A stretch of 64,000 nucleotides of DNA from Yersinia entomophaga (GCF_001656035.1 NZ_CP010029.1:1144885-1208884); one strand, 5' to 3'; counted from the stretch's first letter, positions 55,840-63,892 are shown. The notes: generated from the letters alone by a model not told the origin. Made by a program: numbers and translations.

Positions 55840-58182
55840 CTACGCCGCTAAAGAGCGCAGTATGGTACGGTTGATTTTTACTGGGCGATTGCCTTCGGTT
55901 AATGGCAAATTGAAAACCGAGTGCGTTTTTTCATTCAGCGTAGACAAGGCTTCATCCAATGGGAGTGCCATATCTTCCGCAATATCGATAAGTTCATCTC
56001 TGGACCACAGCAGCCGACCAATTAATAAACGTAATAGCGCCGAATGATCGGCATCTAATCCAAAAATTTCCACCGGTTTTACCCAGGTGGCCATGGGCTG
56101 AATAGGCTTAGATTTTTGTTCTACAGTAGCGGGAAACATCGTTGATAGCACTTTATACAGTTCGCGACTTTCCTGCTGCAATTGCGCCACTCTGGCATTA
56201 TCGTTAATCATTTTAGCCGTGGTCTGAGTCACGCTAACCGGCGGTGATTGATGCAGGTCGGTATAGACCAATTTACTGTCCAGTGATAACCGCACATAAA
56301 CCCGCTCCAGAAATTTCACTTCCTGCGGGGTAACTTTGCCATCGGCCTGAACCAGGTGGGCCAAAAACGCGGCAATAGCCCGTCGGGTTGTGACACTGAG
56401 CGGCTCCATTTTTTTACGTAACGCGCCCAAGGTGCTGGTTTTCTTTATTCCCGGCTGTAAATACGCTTTTAAGCGCATACGTTGACCGGGGCTGATATGC
56501 CCCCAGGCATCGACATGTTGGCTGAGCATCATTAATTCTGGCTCAGAAATCCCGCCGTCTACCATTACCGCCGCGCAGGCCAGATCGAGCGTTACCACCG
56601 TTACCCGATAAGCCGGGAGCGTTTCTGATTCCGTTGCTAGCACCGTGATAGGAAACAGTGCAATCGTATCCTGTGCCGACGGAGTAATATTATCGGATAA
56701 AATATCAGGTTCGACCCCAAGCTGTATTTTCTCCATAGCTCGGACTAACGCCATGACTTTATTACGCGTCACCTCTCCGGGGCTATTTAAGCGGGTAAAT
56801 AGTTCGTTGTAGGTCATGAGCAGTAACCCGTATCCCACCCGCTCTTTGATATTGTCCAATTCTTGCTTTAACGCTTCTGGCCACAGCGTCATTGGCAGTA
56901 GCAAAATAGCTTCCAGATCGTTAATTTTATCGGGATTGAGCGCAATAAACTGGCTGTAACCGGCTAACTCGGTGTAACAATCCTCCAGAATCAGCCTTAG
57001 TTTCTCTCTGCTATCTTTAGCCACGACCACATCAGGCAAATCATGAATACGCCGGGTAAACTGTTGATCCATCAGCCCTGCGGAAGCCGAACGGTAGCAA
57101 ATCTGTAGTTTGGTTTTATTCATAGGCAGTATGAAACCTTGCGGGAAATACTGTCTATATCGCTGTTGGAACAGCTGCGAGAAAACGCCAAAATTGCGCG
57201 TAGCGGCAATATTATGCGGCAAGTTAGGATCAGATAATGCCCAGGCTACGGCCCAATCCGCCGGTAATGGATGCTGGTCAACGGCTAACTGCCCTAAACC
57301 GATTCGTAAACCTAATGGTAAATCTGTCCCGTAGCTGCCAATCGGCGGCGAAGAAAGATAAGTTTTTTCCGTGGGATCGAGAGGTGTGAGATAAACCAAT
57401 AAGTTACGTGCACAACGTTCGAATTCACGATGCTCGCCATAAATTCCGAGTAAACGGATAATTTCCGCTTTTAACGCCGGTTGCTCATTTTTGGCTGCAA
57501 CGTCTACGTTTGCGTCAATCAATAAGCGATGTTCTAATCCATAGAAGAACAGGAAAACGTAGCCAATATAAGCTTCAGGAGCCTGACGCCCTTCTGCCAG
57601 CCATTGCAAATAAGCGCGGCGAGCCTCTGGCGATATCATGGAGTAGTTAGGACGTTCATCAGTCAGCGGCAAAGACATATCAACATGATCGGCGGCCACT
57701 TTCAGCGTTGGGTTAATAAACGCAGGCTCTGCGCCACTGCGATTACTTTTCAATTTATTCCCGATGTAGATCATGCCATCCGGTAAATTAATTCCGGCCA
57801 CCACGGCCAGTTCCCCAGGAGGCAGCCAAGAGGCTCGCGATAGTGAGCCTTGAGGTAGCACTGAAGCCTGATAATTTTGTTTATTCAGCTCATCTGCCAG
57901 CCTGAAAATATAAAACTCATCGTCCGATTGCAGCGGGAGCGTCGCCGAGATGTCCCTCTCGTCGGAAGGTATATCGGAAAGCAAAGGCGAAGGTTCAGTT
58001 GCCAGTTCGAGCTTCGGCTTAGAGACACGCTTTGCGGCTTTCAAATAATGCCAAAAGAAGAAAATGCATAATAGTGCAGCACCAACGGCTATTGATGTTT
58101 CTTTTGGCAGCAGTGATAGCAAAGCCAAAAGAAACATTAACAGTATGACCCAGCCAGTTGTGGCAGATTTTATCTTAGTCAC
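55840..58182 (-). CDS. Large membrane-anchored TerB-domain protein (TerB_N/TerB_C architecture)
   Basis: 780 residues. Two N-terminal hydrophobic helices (WVILLMFLLALLSLLP; SIAVGAALLCIFFFWHYL) anchor it. A TerB_N domain follows (SGAEPAFINPTLKVA; YIGYVFLFFYGLEHRLLID), then a central region, a TerB-like helical bundle (VVTLDLACAAVMVDGGISEPELMMLSQHVD, with metal-binding-type Asp/Glu; LVQADGKVTPQEVKFLERVY) and a TerB_C end (HSALLRLLIGRLLWSRDELIDIAEDMALPLDEAL). TerB domains belong to tellurite-resistance and stress/phage-defence systems. No DEAD/helicase or ter-operon partner lies next to it, so it stands alone here. Function unproven. Confidence 0.8.
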   Translation of the reverse strand: MTKIKSATTGWVILLMFLLALLSLLPKETSIAVGAALLCIFFFWHYLKAAKRVSKPKLELATEPSPLLSDIPSDERDISATLPLQSDDEFYIFRLADELNKQNYQASVLPQGSLSRASWLPPGELAVVAGINLPDGMIYIGNKLKSNRSGAEPAFINPTLKVAADHVDMSLPLTDERPNYSMISPEARRAYLQWLAEGRQAPEAYIGYVFLFFYGLEHRLLIDANVDVAAKNEQPALKAEIIRLLGIYGEHREFERCARNLLVYLTPLDPTEKTYLSSPPIGSYGTDLPLGLRIGLGQLAVDQHPLPADWAVAWALSDPNLPHNIAATRNFGVFSQLFQQRYRQYFPQGFILPMNKTKLQICYRSASAGLMDQQFTRRIHDLPDVVVAKDSREKLRLILEDCYTELAGYSQFIALNPDKINDLEAILLLPMTLWPEALKQELDNIKERVGYGLLLMTYNELFTRLNSPGEVTRNKVMALVRAMEKIQLGVEPDILSDNITPSAQDTIALFPITVLATESETLPAYRVTVVTLDLACAAVMVDGGISEPELMMLSQHVDAWGHISPGQRMRLKAYLQPGIKKTSTLGALRKKMEPLSVTTRRAIAAFLAHLVQADGKVTPQEVKFLERVYVRLSLDSKLVYTDLHQSPPVSVTQTTAKMINDNARVAQLQQESRELYKVLSTMFPATVEQKSKPIQPMATWVKPVEIFGLDADHSALLRLLIGRLLWSRDELIDIAEDMALPLDEALSTLNEKTHSVFNLPLTEGNRPVKINRTILRSLAA

Positions 58183-58662
58183 GATGGTTTATAAGCCCCT
58201 ATCTTGAAATAATAATTTTTATGCTGCCCTTAAGGGCAATTTCTTAATAATAATTCTATTTTTATAAAGTACGCATTGCAGATAGCCGAAATCTCCCCGA
58301 GTTAATACAGGTGAAATCAACTCAGCAGATTATCAATATAAGTAATTTATAATAAAGCCTCCCGATAGCGGGAAAAACAATTATGCCAGCAGACGCTAGT
58401 TTGAGCACGCTGTTTGTAAGGAATAATGCCAGGGCGCTAACAATATAAGTGGCTAAAAAGTAGGTAGCAGTTGCCAGAACAGCCTGAGTGTATCCCTATC
58501 ACACATAAAATGCTGAATGATTGCTATTTTCAAACAGAAGAATCTCGGTTAATCTCTCGGAATTAACTTTCTGTTTTAACGGATATTTTATTCTGATGGG
58601 AAAAATCTCATCTCAATGAATAAATGCCCTGCAAACATACTGGTTGCAATACAAGGATGACG
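58183..58662. other. Divergent region between the TerB-domain gene and cytochrome b561 gene
   Basis: 480 bases, AT-rich, promoters for both genes expected. No motif recognised. Confidence 0.5.
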
Positions 58663-59214
58663 GTGACAAACAGAATTAACTGGCTTGATACGCCCTCGCG
58701 TTTTGGTTTAATCAGTCGGACACTTCATTGGTTGATGGCTTTGTTATTTTTATGGCAATTTTTCAGCGTGATTGTCTGGCATACTTTCGGACGCACCGCA
58801 TTTACCTTGTGGATGGATAAACAGGGTTCCCACGCAACCGTAGGCTTTTTGCTATTTATCCTGGTAATAATACGTGCTTTATGGCGTGGGTTTAATAGAC
58901 ACCGTTACCCGCTTTCGAGGCCAAATAAAGCGAACAAGATCGCCATTGTTGGGCATATTACGCTTTATTTATTGATGTTTGTGATTCCCTTTTTGGCCCT
59001 TCTCCGCTGTTATGCTGATGGCAAAGGCGTGGTTGTCATGGGCATCCCTGTGTTGCCAGCCACGGGGATTGAAATCAAAGGGATTACCGTTTGGATCGAT
59101 ATGATGCATGGGCCACTAGCATGGCTGCTGCTCTTTTGCATTGGCGGTCATATCCTGATGGCAATAATTCACAGTTTTATACGTCGGGATGCTAATCTCC
59201 GCCCCATGATTTAA
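58663..59214 (+). CDS. Cytochrome b561-family di-heme membrane protein
   Basis: Four-helix inner-membrane cytochrome b561 (CybB/YodB-like), 183 residues from GTG 58663; the ATG two codons earlier (58657) is too near AAGG to be favoured, the GTG being six bases after AAGG. Heme-ligand histidines appear in RTLHWLM, QGSHATVGF, GHITLYLL, MMHGPLAW and GGHILMAIIH. Such proteins oxidise quinol and may pass electrons to superoxide or a periplasmic partner. The next gene starts about 90 bases later and may be co-transcribed. Confidence 0.88.
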   Translation: MTNRINWLDTPSRFGLISRTLHWLMALLFLWQFFSVIVWHTFGRTAFTLWMDKQGSHATVGFLLFILVIIRALWRGFNRHRYPLSRPNKANKIAIVGHITLYLLMFVIPFLALLRCYADGKGVVVMGIPVLPATGIEIKGITVWIDMMHGPLAWLLLFCIGGHILMAIIHSFIRRDANLRPMI

Positions 59215-59305
59215 GTAGAGGCATCGATTCAGGATCAGGGTGGAGCTTTTCTATTACACCCTCAGCAATGTGGCAGAATAACATTTGAACAAGGAACCGA
59301 ACGAC

Positions 59306-60067
59306 ATGATACCTAAGACGAAATTGAGGAAAAACCTTCCCTACGTTTTGATCGGACTCAATTTACTTTTTACGGCGCAGGTTCATGCTGAAATTGACGA
59401 TCGGCGCGTGATTGCCGACTGCAAAAAAATTCCTTCTTACGCTAATGCAGGAAATACCGCCTATCAAAAAGGTGATTACGTTACAGCGCAAAAGCATTTT
59501 ATGAATCAGGTTGCCTGGACAGAAGCCTGCCACTTCTCTGACGAGGTAAAAGTAGATAGCGGCGCCCGAGCTACGGCTTATAACAATATGGCGCTAACCT
59601 ATATTCGTCAGGGAGATCTGCTTAAAGCAAAAGCCTGGTTAATGATTGCTCCAGAAGATAAAAAATCGCAATATAACCTGAAGCTTATCGCTGATAAAAT
59701 AGCCGCATTACCTAAACCGACAACTTATGCTGGTGAATATTGGCAATATTCAGGACTGGGTAATTGGAACTCCATTGAAGTCACGCCAAAAGGTAATAAA
59801 TTCACCATAGATTACAATGGTTACTATTTTGGTATTATGGGCATCTACTATGGCCCTAATATGGGGCAATTCTCTTTTGTTAGCAGTATTCCAGCTGATG
59901 GCAAGGTAGAATACGACCAGAGTAAAGCAGATAAAGAAACTGATTATTCCGGTGACTGCAAAGTTAATATGCAATTTACTCATGCGGATGTGACTGTAGA
60001 AACTGCGGGTGACTGCGGATTTGGTCATAACGTTAGCGCTGATGGCAATTATATTCGCGTCAGATAA
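59306..60067 (+). CDS. Secreted TPR-containing protein of unknown function
   Basis: 253 residues from ATG 59306 (AAGGA upstream); the frame also opens at TTG 59285. Signal peptide KNLPYVLIGLNLLFTAQVHA, then two TPR-like helix pairs (AGNTAYQKGDYVTAQKHFMNQ; ARATAYNNMALTYIRQGDLLKAKAWL) and a C-terminal beta-rich domain starting PTTYAGEYWQYSGLGNWNS, with cysteine pairs (GDCKVN, AGDCGFGH). Probably periplasmic. It lies upstream of the RiPP-like cassette but is separated by a hairpin (60084-60106) and 330 bases, so membership in that system is not supported. Confidence 0.75.
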   Translation: MIPKTKLRKNLPYVLIGLNLLFTAQVHAEIDDRRVIADCKKIPSYANAGNTAYQKGDYVTAQKHFMNQVAWTEACHFSDEVKVDSGARATAYNNMALTYIRQGDLLKAKAWLMIAPEDKKSQYNLKLIADKIAALPKPTTYAGEYWQYSGLGNWNSIEVTPKGNKFTIDYNGYYFGIMGIYYGPNMGQFSFVSSIPADGKVEYDQSKADKETDYSGDCKVNMQFTHADVTVETAGDCGFGHNVSADGNYIRVR

Positions 60068-60083
60068 TCACTGTTTATTAGAT

Positions 60084-60106
60084 CAGGCAATCGGTATGGT
60101 TGCCTG
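60084..60106 (+). terminator. Hairpin downstream of the TPR protein gene
   Basis: Seven-base stem caggcaa / ttgcctg with a nine-base loop, 16 bases after the stop, followed by a partly T-rich stretch. Moderate terminator. Confidence 0.55.
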
Positions 60107-60308
60107 CATTATTCTATTCTCATTCCTCTATTCCCCAGCAACACCTCATCTTATAACGTAATGACCGAGTAAATGTAGGTATTTATAACGAAAGCTGGCC
60201 TATTTACCTATGAACTAAATAAATTTAATATACTTAATGTTTTTAAAGCAAAAATAAGCAACATAATTATTTATTTAATACTAAATAATTAACAATTAAT
60301 TTAAAATA

Positions 60309-60322
60309 GTGATCTTGATCAC
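60309..60322. promoter_or_regulatory. CRP-like site upstream of the peptide gene
   Basis: GTGATCTTGATCAC contains GTGA-N6-TCAC, the core of the CRP consensus TGTGA-N6-TCACA. It is centred about 41 bases before a plausible start at 60357. Confidence 0.5.
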
Positions 60323-60401
60323 GTTTTATTTGATAAATATAGATAGTATGAATTTTGAGCACATCAGTGCTTGTCTATTTAAACTGCAAAGGAGTGTTAA
60401 T

Positions 60402-60518
60402 ATGGGATATATGGTTTCGTTTAATGCTAATCCAGTAAATGCGTCAGAAGAGAGCCATTCACCTCAGGAAGTTCATTTGACTCACTCTGAGACCGAAGCT
60501 CTTAAGGATGACGAGTAA
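60402..60518 (+). CDS. 38-residue putative RiPP precursor peptide
   Basis: Encodes a peptide beginning MGYMVSFNANPVNAS and ending HSETEALKDDE, 38 residues. The ATG is seven bases after AAAGGAG (60388-60394), one of the best ribosome-binding sites in the window; an apparent longer frame from 60309 is an artefact. It has no Cys and no signal peptide; residues 16-38 are strongly acidic. It stands immediately before a YcaO/methyltransferase/peptidase operon, the usual position of a modified-peptide precursor. The start M-G-x-x-V-x-F-(N/D) recalls bottromycin precursors (MGPVVVFDC, from memory), which carry their core at the N-terminus and a C-terminal follower. Real gene: likely; RiPP substrate: inference. 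Confidence 0.65.
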   Translation: MGYMVSFNANPVNASEESHSPQEVHLTHSETEALKDDE

Positions 60519-60583
60519 ATATAAGTAGTCATTAACATACTGACAACTAAGTTATTTGTCTCTTATTTTAATGACTAAAAACA

Positions 60584-60616
60584 TTAAGCGCCGATAGTGG
60601 CCTCATCGGCGCTTAA
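60584..60616 (+). terminator. Strong hairpin between precursor and YcaO (attenuator or processing signal)
   Basis: Perfect 12-base arms ttaagcgccgat / atcggcgcttaa with a nine-base loop, 66 bases after the peptide stop. The following sequence is not a long T run, so partial termination or 3'-end protection giving excess precursor mRNA is more likely than full stop. Confidence 0.7.
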
Positions 60617-60695
60617 ATAACTCCCTTTCCATTAATAGTATCATTTAACCGAAAATTCCCCACATGACTGCTTGCTATTCCAGGGAGGAATTCCT

Positions 60696-61910
60696 ATGCG
60701 TCCTATTGAGCGCGATTTCACATTATCCGATGCAAAAGATCGCGTTATCAAAGAAATTGATAATCTGGGTTTGATGTGGCGTAAAGAAGTTTACGGAAAG
60801 AATATTCTGACGATTGTTGTTACGTTAAAACATCCAAAGAATAACAATCAAACGATGGGCGTAGGTAAAGGAGATTATGACAATGCTTTTGTTGGGGCAT
60901 TATTTGAAGCACTGGAGCATTATATTGAGGATTTTTCCTCTCCTCTAGCCACAGTACGGCCTGCAAAGACTCTGATGCGTAAGGGAATACTAGCTAGTGA
61001 CGATGTGCTGGATATGATTAGCACTCAACCTGATAGTCATCTGGCTACGCGCCGCTTCGCCTCTACCGCGGGAGATTTTTATTATCCATTAGCGCTTTGC
61101 GATCCCAATTATTCCCGTAAACCTCTTGCCGATGATAATTTTGACTATCGTTATCTCGCTCGCTATGGAAGCAATAGCGGCATTGCTATTGGCGCAAACC
61201 GAAACGAAGCTTTATTACATGGCATAAATGAATGTATAGAAAGGGATGCATTATCTTTGTTTCTTATCCAGGGTTTATACAGCCGAAGCCCATGTACAAT
61301 ATATGAAATTGATAAGCAGAGTTTACCGGAAGACGTCGCACGCAGCTGGCAAAATTCAGAAGAGGAAATTCAACAAAGGATACGAGTACTGGATATTACT
61401 CAGGGACTGAAATGTCGTACTTATCTGGCGTTAGCTGAAAAATCAAAACTAATAAAATATCCAATAGGCTGCGGAACATCGCTACATCCGCACCACGCAT
61501 TGCAGCGAGCGTTAAGTGAATTGGTACAAATCAATGCGGTATTTAATCATAGCCAAGAGATTCAACGAGAGAACGAAGTATTGCATCAGCGGTTATTAAG
61601 ATACAAAAAATTAGAGCGTTGTTTTTGCATGCGAACCGCGGATATTTTTAACACCAATGAAGTCTTACTGTGTCGCCTGCCAGTTTCAGACCACGCAGAC
61701 AGTCGCCCCGCCGAAGATCTTGTCGAGATAGAACAGGATTTAATTGAACAAGGGTTTGTTATCGGGAAGAGTATTCTCTATGAAACTTCTCAGGTGTGTC
61801 TAACCAATGTTTTAATTCCTAGCTTTGAACGCTTTTATATTATTACCAGCGGGAATATTGTTTTACCTCTGTTAAGAGGAAGGAGGTCTCTTGAAAAAAA
61901 AACTATCTAA
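60696..61910 (+). CDS. Stand-alone YcaO-domain enzyme (peptide backbone-modifying, RiPP type)
   Basis: ATP-dependent YcaO enzyme, 404 residues from ATG 60696, six bases after GGGAGGA; the frame from 60672 is too long. YcaO ATP/Mg motifs occur in order: MGVGKGDYDNAFVGALFEALEHY (E71, E74), SNSGIAIGANRNEALLHGIN followed by ECIERDA (E179, E182), and GCGTSLHPHHALQRALSELVQ (E275, Q278). YcaO enzymes activate amide oxygens to form azolines, thioamides or macroamidines. There is no fused or adjacent E1-like (cyclodehydratase C) or flavin dehydrogenase protein, and the end (GRRSLEKKTI) lacks the proline-rich tail of azoline YcaOs. The peptide gene lies upstream; the methyltransferase gene overlaps the 3' end by 20 bases. 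Confidence 0.88.
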   Translation: MRPIERDFTLSDAKDRVIKEIDNLGLMWRKEVYGKNILTIVVTLKHPKNNNQTMGVGKGDYDNAFVGALFEALEHYIEDFSSPLATVRPAKTLMRKGILASDDVLDMISTQPDSHLATRRFASTAGDFYYPLALCDPNYSRKPLADDNFDYRYLARYGSNSGIAIGANRNEALLHGINECIERDALSLFLIQGLYSRSPCTIYEIDKQSLPEDVARSWQNSEEEIQQRIRVLDITQGLKCRTYLALAEKSKLIKYPIGCGTSLHPHHALQRALSELVQINAVFNHSQEIQRENEVLHQRLLRYKKLERCFCMRTADIFNTNEVLLCRLPVSDHADSRPAEDLVEIEQDLIEQGFVIGKSILYETSQVCLTNVLIPSFERFYIITSGNIVLPLLRGRRSLEKKTI

Positions 61911-62850
61911 AGATGATTTTGCCGTCAGGTGGTTAATCAGAGAACATCAATATATTAAACACCAGAAACAGATAGGGGATATTCCCGAAGGCAATATAGT
62001 GACCTTAACCGAAGAGGTTGACCTTAGCATGGGGAGTTATTTCCTGGCACATGCGGAAGAGGAATCCTGGCTGGGGCGAAAATTTATATGTGAAAATGAA
62101 TTAGGTCGACAAAGCTGGCCCAGCGTATTAAGCGATATTAATTTATTAGGTCCGTTCAATTCTGCCAGACGGGAAGGAAACCATGTCACGTTCAGTTATA
62201 TTGCCCCCTCTTCTCGCCGGCGCTCTAGTTTTTTCCAAAGCCTATTAACCGACCCTATGGGCGAAATTGATTTTTGTTTTATTCGCGATTTTGACGGCGC
62301 ACTTCCCTCTGGCGATAAATTTTGGCAAGTTGACCACCTTTCTGCTGAGAGAATGGCTAGGGAAGAACGCCATTTTCAGATGCACACAGAACTCAGCCTT
62401 AAGGTGTTAAAAACCCAGGGTGTTATTTACGATCCCGCCTGTTCTACCGGTGATTTTCTGGCATCCCTGGCTAATAAACTTCCTGAGTTTAATTATATTG
62501 GTTCAGATATTTCTCCTCAGATGATCGAATTTGCTCGTGAGAGACATAAGGAACGGCCTATTTCTTTTTCCGTTGGCGACGCCATGTCTTCCCGGCAACG
62601 CTGCGATATTCTTATTCTGCGCTTTCTGAATGATGAAGTGATGCAAATAGGTAGCGCGGCGCTCGCTTTTAATCATTTGATCGGCCTATTGAATCCCGGC
62701 GGGATAGCATTTGTTTTTGGTCATACTCCCGTATTGGTTCCCATCACAGACCTGGCCTCGGCGCTTGGATTTGAGGTAATAAAGAATACGGCCAGCTCAC
62801 TGGATCAGTGCCACATATTTCAGTTTTATATGTTGAGAAAATACCCATGA
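61891..62850 (+). CDS. Class I SAM-dependent methyltransferase of the YcaO cassette
   Basis: 319 residues, cytoplasmic. The Rossmann domain is C-terminal: motif I IYDPACSTGDFLAS (about 179-192), acidic loop GSDISPQMIEFARE with D206, and VGDAM (D230). The N-terminal 150 residues form an extra domain I do not recognise and may bind the peptide. It starts at TTG 61891 inside the YcaO end, four bases after AGGAGG, so translation is coupled. An A9 run (61894-61902) follows the start. Its stop overlaps the next start (ATGA). It probably methylates the precursor or product on N, O or C; which atom cannot be read from sequence. Confidence 0.85.
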   Translation: MKKKLSKDDFAVRWLIREHQYIKHQKQIGDIPEGNIVTLTEEVDLSMGSYFLAHAEEESWLGRKFICENELGRQSWPSVLSDINLLGPFNSARREGNHVTFSYIAPSSRRRSSFFQSLLTDPMGEIDFCFIRDFDGALPSGDKFWQVDHLSAERMAREERHFQMHTELSLKVLKTQGVIYDPACSTGDFLASLANKLPEFNYIGSDISPQMIEFARERHKERPISFSVGDAMSSRQRCDILILRFLNDEVMQIGSAALAFNHLIGLLNPGGIAFVFGHTPVLVPITDLASALGFEVIKNTASSLDQCHIFQFYMLRKYP

Positions 62851-63761
62851 CGCAAGTGCGTAGCTCAGGTTTCTTCCCGGTTGATGATCTGCACTCCATA
62901 TATTGGGAGCGGCATGGAAATCCGCAGGGCGAACCTTGGATCGTTCTCCACGGAGGGCCTGCGGGGCAAAGTCATCTTATTCATACGGCATTTTTTGATT
63001 TGTCACTGTGCGACGTTTTAATTTTTGATCAACGAGGTTGCGGCCAATCTCTTCCTTACGGCGAGCGAAGAATCAATACCATCAACCATCTGGTGGAAGA
63101 TATTGAGAGGCTTCGATGTTTTTTAAAAATGCCGCGTGCCAATATTTTAGGTCTCTCCTGGGGCTGTTGGTTAGGCATTTTATACAAAATTCGCTATGGC
63201 ATGAGCGGTTTGAAACTGGTAATCGGTTGCCCTTTTATTCCTATTGCGACTGTGCAGGAGCTGCATTGGTTTTATTTCCATCAGCAGATCTGCCAGACGC
63301 ATAGGCTAAAACCTTTTATTTTTGCTGAAAACCAACCTAAATCGGCCACCTACTATCGCTGTTTACAGATTTTGGCCACGGGCCTAGCCAGTCAGAAGAG
63401 ATCTATGGCTCAACTTTGGGTGAATACCGATGAAATCGCGACAAATGCGCACCAGGATTTCCATCAGACAATCACGTTAACCGATGAATTTTTCAATCCG
63501 CGAACTTATTCCGCCATCATGCTAGAAATTCATTACCATGCCGCCGGATTTTTTATTACCAACGATATATTGCGACAAGTTGCGCAAATGGACGCTCAGG
63601 GTGTCACTCTCGTTTGTGGTGAAAAAGACCGAATGGGTATGGTTGCAACCAACTGGTTAGCCGAACGGGTTAACGTTGAGGTAATACTCGTGCGGGATAT
63701 CGCTCATCAGGCGCTTCATACAGAAATGATTAAACAACTCCGGCATCTTATTGCCCGATAG
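62847..63761 (+). CDS. Prolyl-iminopeptidase-like alpha/beta hydrolase of the YcaO cassette
   Basis: 304 residues of the S33 family. The oxyanion motif is LHGGPAGQSH, followed by FDQRGCGQSLPYG; the nucleophile S104 lies in GLSWGCW, with acid in CGEKDRMG and His in DIAHQALH. Such enzymes cleave N-terminal residues (often Pro) or act as esterases/epimerases; in bottromycin pathways an alpha/beta hydrolase and aminopeptidases process the N-terminal core, so a processing role here is plausible but inferred. Starts at ATG 62847 in an ATGA overlap with the methyltransferase gene; the ATG at 62808 is not needed. Last gene of the cassette. Confidence 0.85.
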   Translation: MTQVRSSGFFPVDDLHSIYWERHGNPQGEPWIVLHGGPAGQSHLIHTAFFDLSLCDVLIFDQRGCGQSLPYGERRINTINHLVEDIERLRCFLKMPRANILGLSWGCWLGILYKIRYGMSGLKLVIGCPFIPIATVQELHWFYFHQQICQTHRLKPFIFAENQPKSATYYRCLQILATGLASQKRSMAQLWVNTDEIATNAHQDFHQTITLTDEFFNPRTYSAIMLEIHYHAAGFFITNDILRQVAQMDAQGVTLVCGEKDRMGMVATNWLAERVNVEVILVRDIAHQALHTEMIKQLRHLIAR

Positions 63762-63791
63762 ACATCGCGCTATAGGCAGAGAGTCAACGAT

Positions 63792-63820
63792 AAAAATCCC
63801 CGCAGCCAACGCAAACGGGG
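63792..63820 (-). terminator. Terminator downstream of phoA
   Basis: Stem ccccg / cgggg around a 13-base loop (63798-63820) followed on the minus strand by ATTTTTATC. Lies between convergent hydrolase and phoA genes. Confidence 0.75.
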
Positions 63821-63850
63821 AGTATATTATTTCCAATAAAATCAATTATT

Positions 63851-63892
63851 ACTTCAACGCCATTACTTCAACGCCATTACTTCAACGCCATT
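63851..63892. repeat. Three tandem copies of a 14-bp unit at the phoA 3' end
   Basis: acttcaacgccatt occurs three times in a row (63851-63864, 63865-63878, 63879-63892), identical. The innermost copy is inside the last phoA codons and the other two lie past the stop. Confidence 0.9.

Larger units (their letters stand above)
60068..60401. promoter_or_regulatory. Promoter region of the peptide gene
   Basis: 334 bases, very AT-rich. Holds a hairpin (60084-60106) ending the TPR gene, a CRP-like site (60309-60322) and a ribosome-binding site AAAGGAG at 60388-60394. A -10-like TATAGA/TAGTAT region lies at 60338-60349, giving a class II CRP promoter geometry if correct. Confidence 0.5.

Noticed and set aside
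58657..58659. ATG 58657 as cytochrome b561 start
   Set aside because: AAGG lies directly against it; the GTG at 58663 has better spacing. Either is possible.
59306..60067. TPR protein as part of the RiPP-like cassette
   Set aside because: Separated by a hairpin and 330 bases with its own promoter signals downstream; it more likely belongs with cytochrome b561 or stands alone.
60309..60401. The 69-codon frame 60309-60518 as the peptide gene
   Set aside because: Its upstream 31 codons overlap the promoter and CRP-like site and lack a ribosome-binding site; the internal ATG at 60402 has AAAGGAG at ideal spacing.
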